Translations under genes and position numbers: made by a program
Assembly: GCA_030374765.1 (NCBI GenBank)
Contig: JARGXX010000001.1
Coordinates: forward strand, 682,001 to 746,000
Reading direction: 5' to 3'
DNA length: 64,000 bases
Source: Agarophyton chilense
Lineage: Eukaryota; Rhodophyta; Florideophyceae; Gracilariales; Gracilariaceae
The notes under the pieces: generated by a model
Databases searched by the model: none
What the model saw: the letters and a program-made list of their open reading frames with translations, nothing else
Told to the model about the DNA's origin: nothing
Part shown: positions 11,714 through 22,864 of the stretch, piece after piece
How the letters are laid out: each line of letters begins with the position of its first letter
Position numbering within the stretch: the first letter of the stretch is position 1

Positions 11714-13274
11714 TCAAACCTGGTTTTTGTCTTTGTTCTTAGTAACGGGCAGTTCCTGTAACATATGATCAAGAGCAGTCTTAAATGCCCAGTACACATT
11801 GTGTAGTGATTCAACATGAAAATCATCATTGTTCGCATCCCTCGCTTTCAGATACCTTTCGTAGACCTCGTCCATTGTTTTACTCAGCTCGTTTATCCGG
11901 TTCGAGGTCTGCAATGTAGACTGCGAAGAATTTTGCAACGCTTGAGTGGAACGTTCGCGAGCTCTTCGGCGTTCTTCAAGATGCTTATCCCTTCCCTCCA
12001 GCATTTGCTGTTGCAAAATGATATGCTGCTTCTGCATAGCGTTAAATTCGTTCATCGATGTTCCAAGCTCCCAGAGAGTGCTTTGAATTTTGTTGTCGCT
12101 ACTACTGCGGTTCGAACGAATCCGTTTGCTCGAAATAGAAAGCTCACTCGATCTCGCTCGACGTTTCACTCCACTCTCGTCATAAAGCCTCTGTCGTATG
12201 CCTAGACTTACCCCGCATTATTAGGTATGTTTCGCGAAATGAAGCGCGCGACCACCTTATCTGTATCCTCATAGTTGAGGCCAAACACAATAAACGTTAG
12301 ATATGTACGCCTTCCAACAGCTGAAAGGCGATTGAAACGTTGGTTTTTGTGGCAGAATTCTTTGAAAGGGATCTCACCATTATTGCCGCTCACGTCATAC
12401 TTAGCCAGCGTAGACACCCACGCGCTTTTGGCTTCTCTCATTACCTGACATAATTTATTTCCAGATCTTCGATTCAGTGGAGGACAACTAGGATCGAGAT
12501 ATTCAAACGGTGGATCAAAGGAGTAAGTAGGGCAAAAACCCATGCTGTTGAACCGATCCGCCAGTAGATTCCAAAGATCAGGGCGATTCAATCCAGCGTA
12601 TTGAGCTTCACGTGACAGTGCACTCGAAATCCTCTCCACCGTTCGTTTGGATTTAACATCATCTCGCAGCATTAGAAGCAACCTGGTGAACTCCTCCTCC
12701 GAGAAATCCGTTGAATTTTCTTTCCTCTTCTTTTCTAAATCCTTCGATAGAGATGCCGCTTTAGAAACAACCAGGGTGTGGAAAATCTCATGATCGAATT
12801 TAGTTCTCTCCACGACAACAGTAATCGCTCGCAATAGATCTGGAACACCAGGCGGAGATTTGCACGACAGGCAGTCTATTGTGCGCATGTATTTGCGACA
12901 ATCATTCGGTACAATACTAAGTAGAAGCAAAAGCGGCATAATATTCCGGCGAACTTCGGTGTGAATATGCAGCATCATTCAAGCAACGAGAACGGGCTTT
13001 GAGCCAGAAAGGTTACGCCGAACCTCACTGAGAATGGTTTGAAGTACCTTGGTCGTCCGAGTCGAAAGGTACTCGTAGGAAAACGCGAGCTCCATTTCCA
13101 GACTTTCAAGTTGAAAAGTTGAAGGGACTGAAAGTTTTCTGCATCATGGTTGAGCTGAACTGTATCCTCTGCAAGAACCACATTTGGTTCAGCGGCACTT
13201 GGTAGAGACGTTTGTGATTGAAGTTTCGCTGGTGAAAGAAGAGCAATCGCTTCCTGGATGAGCCCCGAGAACAT
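11714..13274 (-). pseudogene. Broken gene of unknown function: helical domain plus C-terminal coiled coil
   Basis: The likely start is ATG at 13274. Three coding-like blocks follow one another on the minus strand: 13274 to about 13105; then another frame to TGA at 12979-12981, which continues in that same frame to 12208; then a coiled-coil block from 12188 to 11714. The middle block has LNRPDLWNLLADRFNS followed by conserved-looking Trp, Tyr and Cys positions, loosely like the Myb/SANT-type proteins that accompany some DNA transposons; this is weak. The last block is Gln/Arg/Glu-rich. The middle block ends in a perfect GTAAGT at 12211-12206, and removing 23 nt (12211-12189) would join the frames, so a tiny intron or a frameshift lies there. 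I cannot name the product. Confidence 0.45.
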
Positions 13275-15411
13275 CTGAAAACGCGATTGAAAAAGAGAAC
13301 GAGTAGAAGTTAGTACAAAGAGACGCGATTTAAACTTAGCGCGAGTAGAAGTTAGTGGTGGAAGAGAAGATGGGAAAGAATGTAGAAGGGGAACTTTCAA
13401 AAATGTGCGGAAAGAAAGCGCAGTCCCAAAGGCAAACATGTGTTTTTTAAAACTGGCGCAGGAAATACTATCTGCACGCAGCTTGCGAACCAAAACGTTT
13501 GGATAGAGTATCCGATAAACGAAGAATATGCAGTATTTTTCCTATCATTTCTTACATCCTGAAAAACTTCTGCTGGGAGACCAGCGCTTTAGAGGCGCCG
13601 ATATCCCAGCGATCCGCTCGGGATACCAAGGACTTTTGTAACGGCAGAAACCCAAGATTTTTGGTTCATGCCTGATTTTTTGCCATGCTGACAAGTGCCC
13701 TTAACATTGTAGCTGCGGTGCAATATTTACGCGTAAGGTGCACTTCTCCTGTTTTGTTTTGGGAATTCTCGTATAGTGGGTGTCAATCGTGGCTACGAAA
13801 TTTCCCACGAAAATTACTTTTGCATAAATCCTCTATTAAAATATTTGTTTTTAAAACATTTTGATTTGATATTTTTGTGGTGTTGTGTCCATTAGCTGTA
13901 CTGTTGTCGGAAAGCTAAGTTGTGAGTTTTGTGTGCAAGGGATATGTTTTTGAAACAGACAAGCACTTGAAGCAATCCCGAATTTCGTGATGTCCATATT
14001 GCAATTTCATGTTCAACACACTACGCACGTTGCCGATATAAGATTGGCATGAACAGGAAGAATCTTGGGGTGTATATATTATTGTTCCGCGGACAATATG
14101 TATACCGGTACTCTTGGTCTCGGCTCACTAGTGAATCCTGAAGCGCCTGTTAAGGGTTGGAAGAATTAGTAGGATGTGTTCACATTTGTAAGACGAAGAT
14201 GACATAGTGCAGGCCGAACGACATATCGCTCGGAGATGTAAAACGGTTATGGAAAGTAGCCGCAATCGGGAACGTCACGATCATGACTTTCTCTCCGAGT
14301 GTATCAACGAAAAATGCGTTCAAAGATGGAGAGAAGGGAGCTATTATGATGACTTTGAAGAGAAGATATTGATACACAAGAATAAATGCAAGCAGTTGCC
14401 ACCTCTTCAGAGTTTCGATGCGTAGGGACACTCCGCTTGGCAGATCGCTCCAGCGGTTCCGTTTCCCGATTCGGATGGATATTTATATTCTATGAAACTA
14501 TGCGAACGGCGATGATGGCTTCAATGCGCTGTATCGTAATTCTTCACATCACTACCTTCTTGAAACCAACCTAGCACCCTAGCACTCAGCGAGATTCCTG
14601 TCTCGTTCCTGTGTATATTGAATTCGATCATAACTCGGAATGTGCGATATTTCAATCAAGAATGCTTCATTAAGTTGGGATATGTTTATTGCCGTCATTG
14701 AATCGAGGTTTATGGGATACTCGAAAACCCCGCAAAAGCGTTCATATCCAATTGCAACCAATAGCTGACTCGCGCGACAGTTCTCCTCCACAACATAGCT
14801 CTTGCGGAGCTACGAAGTCGAGTGCAAGTAGGTAGCTCATTGCAGTTTCCGGTTGGCAGATATTCATAAATGGAACGGAGAGGGATGTGAATGACCGAAT
14901 CTTGGGGCAAAAGAAGAATGCAAAAGCCAAAATGTCATGTCATCCCTTATGCATATGGCCCCCTTCCAGATCGGGCAATGAACGAGGGAGAAATGTTTAC
15001 TGCTTCCAGGGAGAGAGATAAAAAGATGGTTGCATCAGCATTTCGATGAATCCGTGGCTACTTGGGGTGGAGCAATGCATGTTGCATTTACCTGCTATCC
15101 TCATCGTATAAATACCGTCGGATGTCGCCACCATCTGTCATTCATTCCCTCCCCTCCTCCCCATCCTTTCTCACCGTCATTATTTTCTTCGTTTGGCTCT
15201 GCCTCTCTTATGCTCTCGGGATCGATCTTTGCCAGGTTTGGAAACTTTGCTGTTGATTTGAAGACGTGAACAACGACAGCTCAGAAGAAGGGTTTGTTAT
15301 CAAATTTAATGTGATCGTGAGGCGTGGTTGTCGGGCTTGACGCGAGCTGATTATCACAAATTGGGTCTAACCTTTTATTCTCTTCACTCTCCATAGTCTT
15401 CCGAGGAGCGA
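13275..15411. other. Intergenic, no supported gene
   Basis: AT-richer sequence with only short open frames. On the minus strand between 14930 and 14579 two short frames (residues such as SYLLALDFVAPQELC, then LLVAIGYERFCGVFEYP) look mildly protein-like and may be a gene fragment, but I cannot support one. The last few hundred bases are the presumed upstream region of the zinc-finger gene at 15438. Confidence 0.4.
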
Positions 15412-15417
15412 TATAAA
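15412..15417 (+). promoter_or_regulatory. TATA-like element of the C2H2 zinc-finger gene
   Basis: TATAAA lies only 21 nt before the chosen ATG at 15438. If it is a working TATA box, the transcript would have almost no 5' leader. The same spacing recurs at 23710. Confidence 0.35.
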
Positions 15418-15437
15418 GGTTTTTCAAACCTTGAAGT

Positions 15438-17180
15438 ATGTACGGAACGCAGAAGAAATTTGATGCGAACCTTGTGGCAACTCCCGGATTTCCGGGAGTG
15501 TATCCTCTGCCGGCTGTTGGGGCACCATCGCCTGCAATTGGGCAAGTACCCACTGGTGAGAATCCTGGAAAATCTGGCGGGGGTTTGCCTGAAGAAGAAG
15601 TTGTGGCTTTGTGTGATAGCATCTTGGGGGGGAGCCGGTCTACATCAGAAAGAGATGAGAACCGCAGACAATTCCTTGCTGTCGACAGCAGTGGTAACAA
15701 TCATGATCCTGACCATATCTCTAGAGATCTTCCCAACATCAACGACCATTTTGAGGATGTAATGGAGCTGGAAAAGAATAACGATGGTGGAAACGACGGT
15801 AGGCGGAGTGGGTCTATTGCGGGGGATGTATTGGAACCCCAGGAGCCCATTGATCCAGCCAGTCTTCCCGACGAAGTCTACATGGATGTGATGTTCGCAC
15901 CGCTTCCTAAGAAAGACGGCGCTGGATCAGCTGTGGAACTTAGTTGGGAAGAGTTCATTGAAAAGCTATCATGCGAGTTTCCTTCGAATTCTCCCGAGGA
16001 TGCCGTAGTTAACGGTGGAGGAAATGTAGGGGGTGAGAATGTTTTCATTCCCGTTGACATGTCCGATGAAGACTACATCGATCGCATGTTTGCGCCCCTT
16101 TCCCCCAAGGACCGAATGAGGCTTGTGAAAGACCGTGCACGCAGAAGTTCGGCCAAAGAACATGTAGGCCGCAGTACTGCCTTAGACCATGGCATGTGTG
16201 CGGAAAGTCCGAGTGACGCTAACAATATCAAACTCCCTTACAAGGTTGGAGATGACATGCCAAGGGACGTTGCTGGAAACGCACTCAGGAACACATATCA
16301 TGCTGCTCATGTGGGTGTGGCAGTACAAGTTTCTACCGCAATTGTGTGTGCTGCTACTCATAATGAGGCCCGAGGTCCGAGCAAAACGACTTCGGGAGAA
16401 GGTCCCGATCGAGACTCAGCGACAAAAAGGGCAGTTCTCACCGCGGCCCGCCAAGAACCGAGCAACGCCGTGGCCCCGACTCAAGGGAAGCAATGTACTA
16501 AGCGCAAGCGATCGTCTCGTAAGAAGGCGGCGAAGGGCGCACAGGGTATGGTTGAGGGCAACAAGCCGAAGAGACGGCGCACTCGAGTTGAAGATATGAA
16601 CCCGGCCGATGTTCATGCTTGCGATTACGAGGGGTGTGGGAAAAGGTTTGCCAGGAAATACAATCTTACGGTGCACCAAAGGGCACATCGCGATGAATTC
16701 CGTTTCCGATGCGAGGTACCTCATTGTGGTAAGCCGTTCATGTGGCATTCGAGCCTTTCCCGCCACCTTCGGGTACACGAGAAGAGGCGAAGATTGGGAG
16801 GGCGAAAACAGCATGGGACTCGGCTCAGGAAGGGTGGTGCAAAGGCGCCATGCTCACAAGCAACAAGAGGTGCGCCACCCGCGAAACCCCCTTCGGCGGC
16901 CGTGAAGAAACGCGAGTTGCTTACTGAACTGGAAACCGTACGAAAGCTGGTAAGCACGGTGAGCTTCGACCAAACGATGGTGGCTCTCATGGGGAAAAAA
17001 GAGAATAGAGTCGGGAAGGATCTCCATATCGAAACCCAGTTGGAAGGCCGCTGGCACCAGTTTGCGCTTCGCAAGCAGCAGTTGGCCGAGCAGCGCGTTG
17101 CGGTGATTACGATGAGCAACGTAACATACTCGCGCCTTTCCGCCGAGATTCTGAACTCAAGGGCCACCGGAAACACATGA
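15438..17180 (+). CDS. C2H2 zinc-finger protein, probable nuclear DNA-binding regulator
   Basis: A 580-residue protein with two adjacent classical fingers at about residues 394-451; both have the spacing C-x4-C-x12-H-x3-H, and the linker differs from TGEKP. Basic clusters before (KRKRSSRKK, KPKRRR) and after (EKRRR) the fingers would act as nuclear localisation and DNA-contact regions. The N-terminal half is acidic and carries two copies of a short motif, about residues 144-160 and 209-225, sharing D-x-x-Y-x-D-x-MFAPL-x-x-KD; this may be a partner-docking motif. The C-terminus has a predicted helical, Gln/Arg-rich region. The ATG at 15438 is the first in the frame. The DNA target is unknown. 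Two fingers suggest a short site or dependence on a partner. Confidence 0.85.
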   Translation: MYGTQKKFDANLVATPGFPGVYPLPAVGAPSPAIGQVPTGENPGKSGGGLPEEEVVALCDSILGGSRSTSERDENRRQFLAVDSSGNNHDPDHISRDLPNINDHFEDVMELEKNNDGGNDGRRSGSIAGDVLEPQEPIDPASLPDEVYMDVMFAPLPKKDGAGSAVELSWEEFIEKLSCEFPSNSPEDAVVNGGGNVGGENVFIPVDMSDEDYIDRMFAPLSPKDRMRLVKDRARRSSAKEHVGRSTALDHGMCAESPSDANNIKLPYKVGDDMPRDVAGNALRNTYHAAHVGVAVQVSTAIVCAATHNEARGPSKTTSGEGPDRDSATKRAVLTAARQEPSNAVAPTQGKQCTKRKRSSRKKAAKGAQGMVEGNKPKRRRTRVEDMNPADVHACDYEGCGKRFARKYNLTVHQRAHRDEFRFRCEVPHCGKPFMWHSSLSRHLRVHEKRRRLGGRKQHGTRLRKGGAKAPCSQATRGAPPAKPPSAAVKKRELLTELETVRKLVSTVSFDQTMVALMGKKENRVGKDLHIETQLEGRWHQFALRKQQLAEQRVAVITMSNVTYSRLSAEILNSRATGNT

Positions 17181-19342
17181 GCTTTTGGCGTGTTGAGTTT
17201 ACCGTACGCGTAGTACTGCGATCGACAAAATCTTGAGGAATTCTCGATTCCGTACACACATCTCTGTTCCGTTCAAGAAGGGCCGGTTCGTAAATAATCG
17301 ATGTTTGTGGCACTGATCTCCACTACCTGACTTTGCGAAACGCTGTTGCACAAATTGGTGTTGCTCTGCCGATCTGTCTTAACTGCTTTGAGCTTGTTAT
17401 CGGCGAGCAGAATTATAGCTATTTTTCGGGAAGACGCCATGAAATGATTGAATGTTCTCTGTCGAACTATGTCTATCGAGCTATGCAGATGTTGATACAA
17501 CGGGTGAAGGGGCTCCAACTCGGCGATCTAGTAATCTTTCGATTTTAGCTGCCAACCGTCGCGGAGCAACAATGACGCGCTATTGATATTTGGCGAGTAA
17601 TAAAAGGCAAGGCTGACAATAGAGAAGGCTAGAGACATGGTTCCCATCCTCTATTTCCTGCTGCATCCGTCTTATCCGCAGAGTTTTACGCGTCGAACCC
17701 AAGTGCAAAAGTTATGGGAGAACATTGCGGACGAAGATATTTGTGATGAGAGCGGGGTTGTTTGCCAAGCCACCAAGAAAGAAGAGATAAATCTTGATTG
17801 CCGTCGGGCTTCTTGCTTTGTTGTCTCACAATTAACCGAACACGCATGCCAGCGATGCATCTCGCATATGTGTTCTGTTTCGTACCTTCGCAATCGATAC
17901 CAGCCCATCATGCGAGTACACCAAATTCCTGCCGAAGTGGTATTCCTTTGAAGTAGACCACAGACAAACACGCTAAATTGTCGCCCTGGGCCGCTGGTGC
18001 TCGGCAGGCAGGTTGCTAGAGCAAAGCCGAAATTTCGGCTATGTGTGGAAATCAATACCAAAAGCTTCCGAAGAAAGTGTTTTGAAGGTTTTTCAATTGG
18101 ATATATTGTTTGTGATTTCATCCGCAGGAAGACCTTATACGAATCACCTTTCGAGAATATGACTCGAATTACAAACAGGAGGACTACCCGAAGAAAAATT
18201 AGGGATATGTTTCGCTCGATTTGGAAATGAATACTTACGAGAACAGTCTAGCACTGAACATAAACATCAGAGTCGTATTTATGATTGATTTTTTTCGCCG
18301 CGTTCGTCGCAATGACTACCGCAACAAACACTTTCTAGGAAAACTGCAACCTTTGTTCTTGACTGTTCCGGGAAGATTTTGATTATCTATAGGCGCAAAA
18401 TTGTGACTACTGATTGAATAGCATGCGAAATAGTCATTCACTTATACGCTTCTGAAAAAGCAGGATCAAAACGTTGCAAGTTGGCAAGCTCGCAAGTTTG
18501 CATGTAGTGCTTCTCGGCAACTATTCTCTATTGTCGTCAGAAAAAGGCATGGCGAGATGATCTCGGCGATGGGATACTGCGACAGCGACGAAGCTGCGTC
18601 GCCGTTTGTGCCTCGCTGTGGTCTGAAAGTCCGAACGGAGGTTGGTGATGAGCTCTTGCAAGGGAGACCCATAGAAAGGGCCGCATGATGACCCCCATCG
18701 CGACTTGTACGATTAAGTTCCAGGCTCATGCAGGGCGACATGCTCCGGCGGCGACATCTGCTCCAGCCAGCGTGCACAGGGGTCGTTGTCATCCGGCGCT
18801 CCAGAGGTAATTGCGAAGTAGAGTACATATCACAGCTCAACGCGCTCTCTGCTCGTTATCACCAAATGAGAGCTTTGAACTTTGACACCAGATGTATGTG
18901 GCTAGGTGCAGTTGAAGAAATTGAACGTCGTCGCAGAACCTTCAGAGGGCGCCAATGAGTACCGAACGCCAGTGCGGGACCGATTGTGCTTGCAATCCCT
19001 TGCAATCTGAAAGCCTCAAAGGAAAGAATCAATGCAGATCGATGGACCCCGTGATCTTCGAATGCGAGCTTCAGGTATCGAGGGTGCAAAACATAATGCA
19101 CAGAGGACTTCTTCTTCTTTTCTCTTCTTTCGAGACCAAAGAAGTTGTGTCCCGTTTCCAAGGGATATTGCGATCGATATCGTAATTGATGTCCAGCTTT
19201 TTCAGGTTATATTTCTTGCTGCTGTTCAAGGATCCGAGACTGGTACAGAATAAATTCTGGAGATGGCAAGTCAACCCCCACCTCAAGGCATTCACCCAAA
19301 CTCGCGCTCAAACAAACTCGATGTTAGGTCAAATCAATTGTA
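17181..19342. other. Intergenic, no supported gene
   Basis: Roughly 2.2 kb with open frames of at most 149 codons on either strand (for example minus 18121-17672 and minus 18840-18466). None shows a recognisable domain or convincing composition. I see no tRNA, strong repeat or transposon terminus here. Confidence 0.4.
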
Positions 19343-19861
19343 TCACTCTGCTGTACTCGGGGGAGCCATGTCGGAGCAAGTGTACCACATTAGTGCCGCC
19401 TGTTGCGCAATAACTGTTTCAACACCCTGAAAGTAGTCTCATCTCTCGAGATGATGATTCCGAAACGTATCATTGCCTTTTCCATTGAAATGACGAATCC
19501 AGTGTTTCCCGCCTCTCGAATACACCTTCGTCGCGGGGAGATCAGGGTTTGGGGAAATTGGAATAAAGTTGACTGACGTGGAAAGGAGCTCGCCGTTGGT
19601 CACGGTCCATGAGATGTGACCCTGGAGAGCTACTATTCTTCCGCCTGTGCCTCTAATTGCATTGGAAAGCTGACTCTGGCTCATGCACTGTCTGCAGCAC
19701 GAAACATTGGGAGATACTCAGCTCAGGGCGAGGTACACTTCGATTCCGCGATTCTTATAAGTCAGGACTTGTTTACTGGCGAATCCAGCACTTTGGGAAA
19801 TGAGATATTCCACGACGTTGGTGAGGGTACGTTCTTTATCTGAGGGAGGCGCTCTGCGCTC
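19343..19861 (-). pseudogene. Decayed protein-coding remnant of unknown function
   Basis: One minus-strand frame runs from 19861 to TGA at 19343-19345 and is interrupted only by TGA at 19718-19720 and 19439-19441. The conceptual sequence looks like folded protein rather than noise, with segments such as TLTNVVEYLISQSAGF, VALQGHISWTV and VETVIAQQAALMWY. A further TGA at 19862-19864 closes it upstream. I do not recognise the family. It could be an exon-poor fragment of a larger dead gene or of a transposon. Confidence 0.4.
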
Positions 19862-20134
19862 TCAATTTGCGATGGTTGCATTCCTGGCGAGAGAAGCTTT
19901 AGAATACGTGGAGTGCATTGATACGACTGCCCCCTGGTTTCTTTTGTACTGATTGTCGTCCAGTGTCCGTCTGCATTTCTGACAGGCTCAGGGCTTGCGG
20001 AGCAGCTACACGAAACACTATTTAAGGGGTGTTGTTCACCCGGGGGCACTCTTGTTTCCGCTCTCTTCCAGCCTCACTGCTTCTACAATCGTTTTTGTCT
20101 GCAATCAACAGAAGTCGATTTGGTCTTCGTAATC

Positions 20135-22864
20135 ATGATGTCATCTATTGTTTTGGGGCTACTTGTATTTTTGTCTCTGTACTCATCTGTTTTCGGAAGT
20201 GATCCTCATCGCTACTCTGCTACGTACGGTTGCCCAGTTTGCGCGGCCGGTGAAGTATGTGCTGGACCGGCTTCGAAGAAGATGTGCGTGAAGCCAAAGC
20301 CCGTCGGAAAGAGATGTGGCCACGACCCGTACTGGATTTGCCAAAGTGGGTTGACGTGTGAAGAAGGATTCTGTAAGATTCCAGAGAAAGGGGAATGCAC
20401 AACGGAGGGCTCGTTGTGTGTAGATGGGACTATTTGTGCTGGAAGTGATACCATGAAGAAGTGTGTGGTGCCGAAAAGCCGGGGAATGCCGTGCATAACC
20501 CCGTTTGTTGTATGTGAGCGGGGTCTGAGATGTGAGATGGGTTTGTGCAAGGTTGGGAAAGGGGGTGACTGCAAACCAAAGAGCTCTGTGTGCGTGGATG
20601 GCACGGTATGTGCTGGCACCGATGCGGAAAAGAAATGTGTGTTGCCGAGAACGGTACGCCGGAGATGTGGGCAGGATCCATTTGCAGTGTGCGAAAAGCA
20701 GTTGACGTGCGAAGAAGGATTCTGTAAGAATGTGAAGGGTGGGGACTGCAGCGCGCCCAACTCGCTTTGCGTGGACGACACAACCTGCGTCGGTACAGAG
20801 AACATGAAGAGGTGCGTGACGCCAATTGATGTGCGAAAGCGCTGCGGGCAGAATCCGTTCTCTGTGTGCAAGAAAGGACTTGTGTGCGAAGATGGGCTCT
20901 GTAAAATCAAGAACGGAGGTGACTGCTCTGGGAGAAATGCGCTGTGTACCGGCGATATGGTATGTGCTGGAACCGATGGCATGAAGCGGTGCGTTGCGCC
21001 AAAGGGAGTTCGAATGCGCTGTGAAGATAATCCTTTCTCAGTTTGTAAGAAGGGCCTTACTTGCGAAGAAGGATTCTGCAAGATCCCGCGAGAAGGGGAC
21101 TGCAGCGCCAAGAATTCGCTATGCGTGGATGAAACTATCTGCGCTGGTGGTGAAGACTTGAAGAGGTGTGTTCTACCCAAAAACGTCCGTATGCGCTGCG
21201 GACAAAACCCGTTCTCGGTGTGCAAAAAAGGGCTTGTGTGCGAAGAAGGCGTCTGTAAGATCCCCAAGGGAGGATACTGCACCGACAAGCGCTCACTATG
21301 CGTTGACGACACTGTGTGTGCTGGTACGGACACGATGAAGAAATGCGTTACTCCGGTTGATGTCCGCAAGCAATGTGGCCAACACCCGTTTTCTGTGTGC
21401 AAGAAGGGTCTGGTGTGCGAAGATGGCTTCTGCAAGGTGCGCAAGGGAGGTGATTGCTCCGACAAGAATTCGTTGTGCGTTGATGACACAACATGTACTG
21501 GGAGGGATGGGATGCGCAAGTGTGCGACGATCAAAGGTATGGGGGAGCCATGCGGTAATGATGCTTTTTCAGTATGTGAGGCGAACCTGAAATGCATGAG
21601 AGGGTTCTGTCGAAAGCCGAAGGTTCCAGTGGGGGGAAGCTGTTTGGAACCAAGTTCCATGTGTGTGGACGGCAGTGTATGCATCGGATCTGCCCAGAAG
21701 AAACTATGTGTGAAGCCCGTATCGATGGGGAAGCGATGTGCACAATCTCCGTTTTTGGTCTGTGAGCGTGGGCTACGTTGCGTTGGAGGAATATGCAGCA
21801 AGGTGAACATTCCACTCGGCGGAAATTGTGCACGCAAAGGCTCCATCTGCAGTCCGGGCACAGTGTGCTTTGGATCTGCTAGCAAGAAAAGGTGCATGAG
21901 ACTCGTGCCTATGGGAGAACGATGTGGAAAAGATCCCTTGTGGATGTGTAGACGCGGCCTGAGGTGCGTAGGCGGTGTTTGCAGCAAGTTGTACATTCCT
22001 CTTGGAGGGGACTGCTTGCGAAAGGGCTCCATTTGCACGAAGGGCACACTTTGTGCCGGAACTTCTTCCCGGAAGAAGTGCGTGAAGCCGATTCCAGCTG
22101 GATATCGCTGTGGAGGGAATGCGTTAATGGTGTGCCAAAGAGGCCTGAAATGCCAGGACAAATTCTGTAGGCTGCCAAAGGGAAGCTTGTGCGGATCAAG
22201 GGCGAGAATGTGTGAGATGGGGACTGTATGCGCACGCTCAGGAGGTAAGAAACGCTGCGTTATGGCGACGAGACCTAATTTCCGTTGCAGGTCATCCTAT
22301 GACTGTCACCGGGGATTGACATGCGAGAAAGGTGTGTGCAGAATTCCCATTGGCGGGCAGTGCTCGTCGAATGGCTCTGGTTGTGTTGAAGGAGGTGTTT
22401 GTGCCGGTTCTGGATCGCGGAAGACATGCCTGGCACTAAGGAAGCGTGGCCAAAAGTGCGGAGGAACGCTGGTGACAAAGTGCGAGCGTGGACTGACGTG
22501 TGAACGAGGATTATGCAAGGTTAGTCGAGGGGGTGACTGCAGGCCAAGAGGCTCTGTTTGTGCTGACGGAACAATCTGTGCCGGTCATCGTTTGAGAAGA
22601 CGATGTGTTGTAGCTTTGGGAATTGGCGGGCGATGTGGATACCACTCGTTTCGGGTGTGCAAGAAGGGATTGAATTGCGTGCATGGGATGTGCCGCCAGA
22701 GGATTGTTGGACTTGGCGACGACTGTAGCAGTCCGAGTTGTGGTTGTGGACGAGGTCTTATCTGTGCCTGGAAACATGGACGCAGGATTTGCATCAAGAA
22801 AGTGCACCATGTGAAACATTCATCAGCAGATGATGACGATGATGATGATGATGAGAGGGACTAA
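20135..22864 (+). CDS. Secreted cysteine-rich protein with about fifteen 8-Cys repeats
   Basis: The first ATG pair is at 20135 and 20138, giving 909 residues. Residues 1-22 form a signal peptide (hydrophobic LGLLVFLSLYSSVFG). The rest is 14 full repeats plus one partial repeat of about 59 residues, with spacing C-x6-C-x5-C-x8-C-x9-C-x7-C-x5-C-x4-C; each repeat looks like two 4-Cys halves. Frequent elements are SLCVDGTICAG, KKCV, CGQNPFSVCKKGLTCE and GFCK. The protein ends in a run of Asp and has no anchor, so an extracellular or cell-wall protein is likely. The pattern is reminiscent of Dickkopf/EB-type disulfide modules but I would not assign it to a named family. A TATA-like TATTTAAG lies about 110 nt upstream. 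Adhesive, defence or matrix roles are guesses. Confidence 0.85.
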   Translation: MMSSIVLGLLVFLSLYSSVFGSDPHRYSATYGCPVCAAGEVCAGPASKKMCVKPKPVGKRCGHDPYWICQSGLTCEEGFCKIPEKGECTTEGSLCVDGTICAGSDTMKKCVVPKSRGMPCITPFVVCERGLRCEMGLCKVGKGGDCKPKSSVCVDGTVCAGTDAEKKCVLPRTVRRRCGQDPFAVCEKQLTCEEGFCKNVKGGDCSAPNSLCVDDTTCVGTENMKRCVTPIDVRKRCGQNPFSVCKKGLVCEDGLCKIKNGGDCSGRNALCTGDMVCAGTDGMKRCVAPKGVRMRCEDNPFSVCKKGLTCEEGFCKIPREGDCSAKNSLCVDETICAGGEDLKRCVLPKNVRMRCGQNPFSVCKKGLVCEEGVCKIPKGGYCTDKRSLCVDDTVCAGTDTMKKCVTPVDVRKQCGQHPFSVCKKGLVCEDGFCKVRKGGDCSDKNSLCVDDTTCTGRDGMRKCATIKGMGEPCGNDAFSVCEANLKCMRGFCRKPKVPVGGSCLEPSSMCVDGSVCIGSAQKKLCVKPVSMGKRCAQSPFLVCERGLRCVGGICSKVNIPLGGNCARKGSICSPGTVCFGSASKKRCMRLVPMGERCGKDPLWMCRRGLRCVGGVCSKLYIPLGGDCLRKGSICTKGTLCAGTSSRKKCVKPIPAGYRCGGNALMVCQRGLKCQDKFCRLPKGSLCGSRARMCEMGTVCARSGGKKRCVMATRPNFRCRSSYDCHRGLTCEKGVCRIPIGGQCSSNGSGCVEGGVCAGSGSRKTCLALRKRGQKCGGTLVTKCERGLTCERGLCKVSRGGDCRPRGSVCADGTICAGHRLRRRCVVALGIGGRCGYHSFRVCKKGLNCVHGMCRQRIVGLGDDCSSPSCGCGRGLICAWKHGRRICIKKVHHVKHSSADDDDDDDDERD

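Noticed and set aside
19343-19861. TGA read as a sense codon (alternative genetic code)
   Set aside because: MFS, RCC1, JmjC, syntaxin and other intact genes end at TGA exactly where their families end.
20212-22161. 649-codon open frame on the minus strand
   Set aside because: It is the exact antisense of the 8-Cys repeat gene; its open length follows from the repetitive codons, and the plus frame has a signal peptide and strict Cys spacing.
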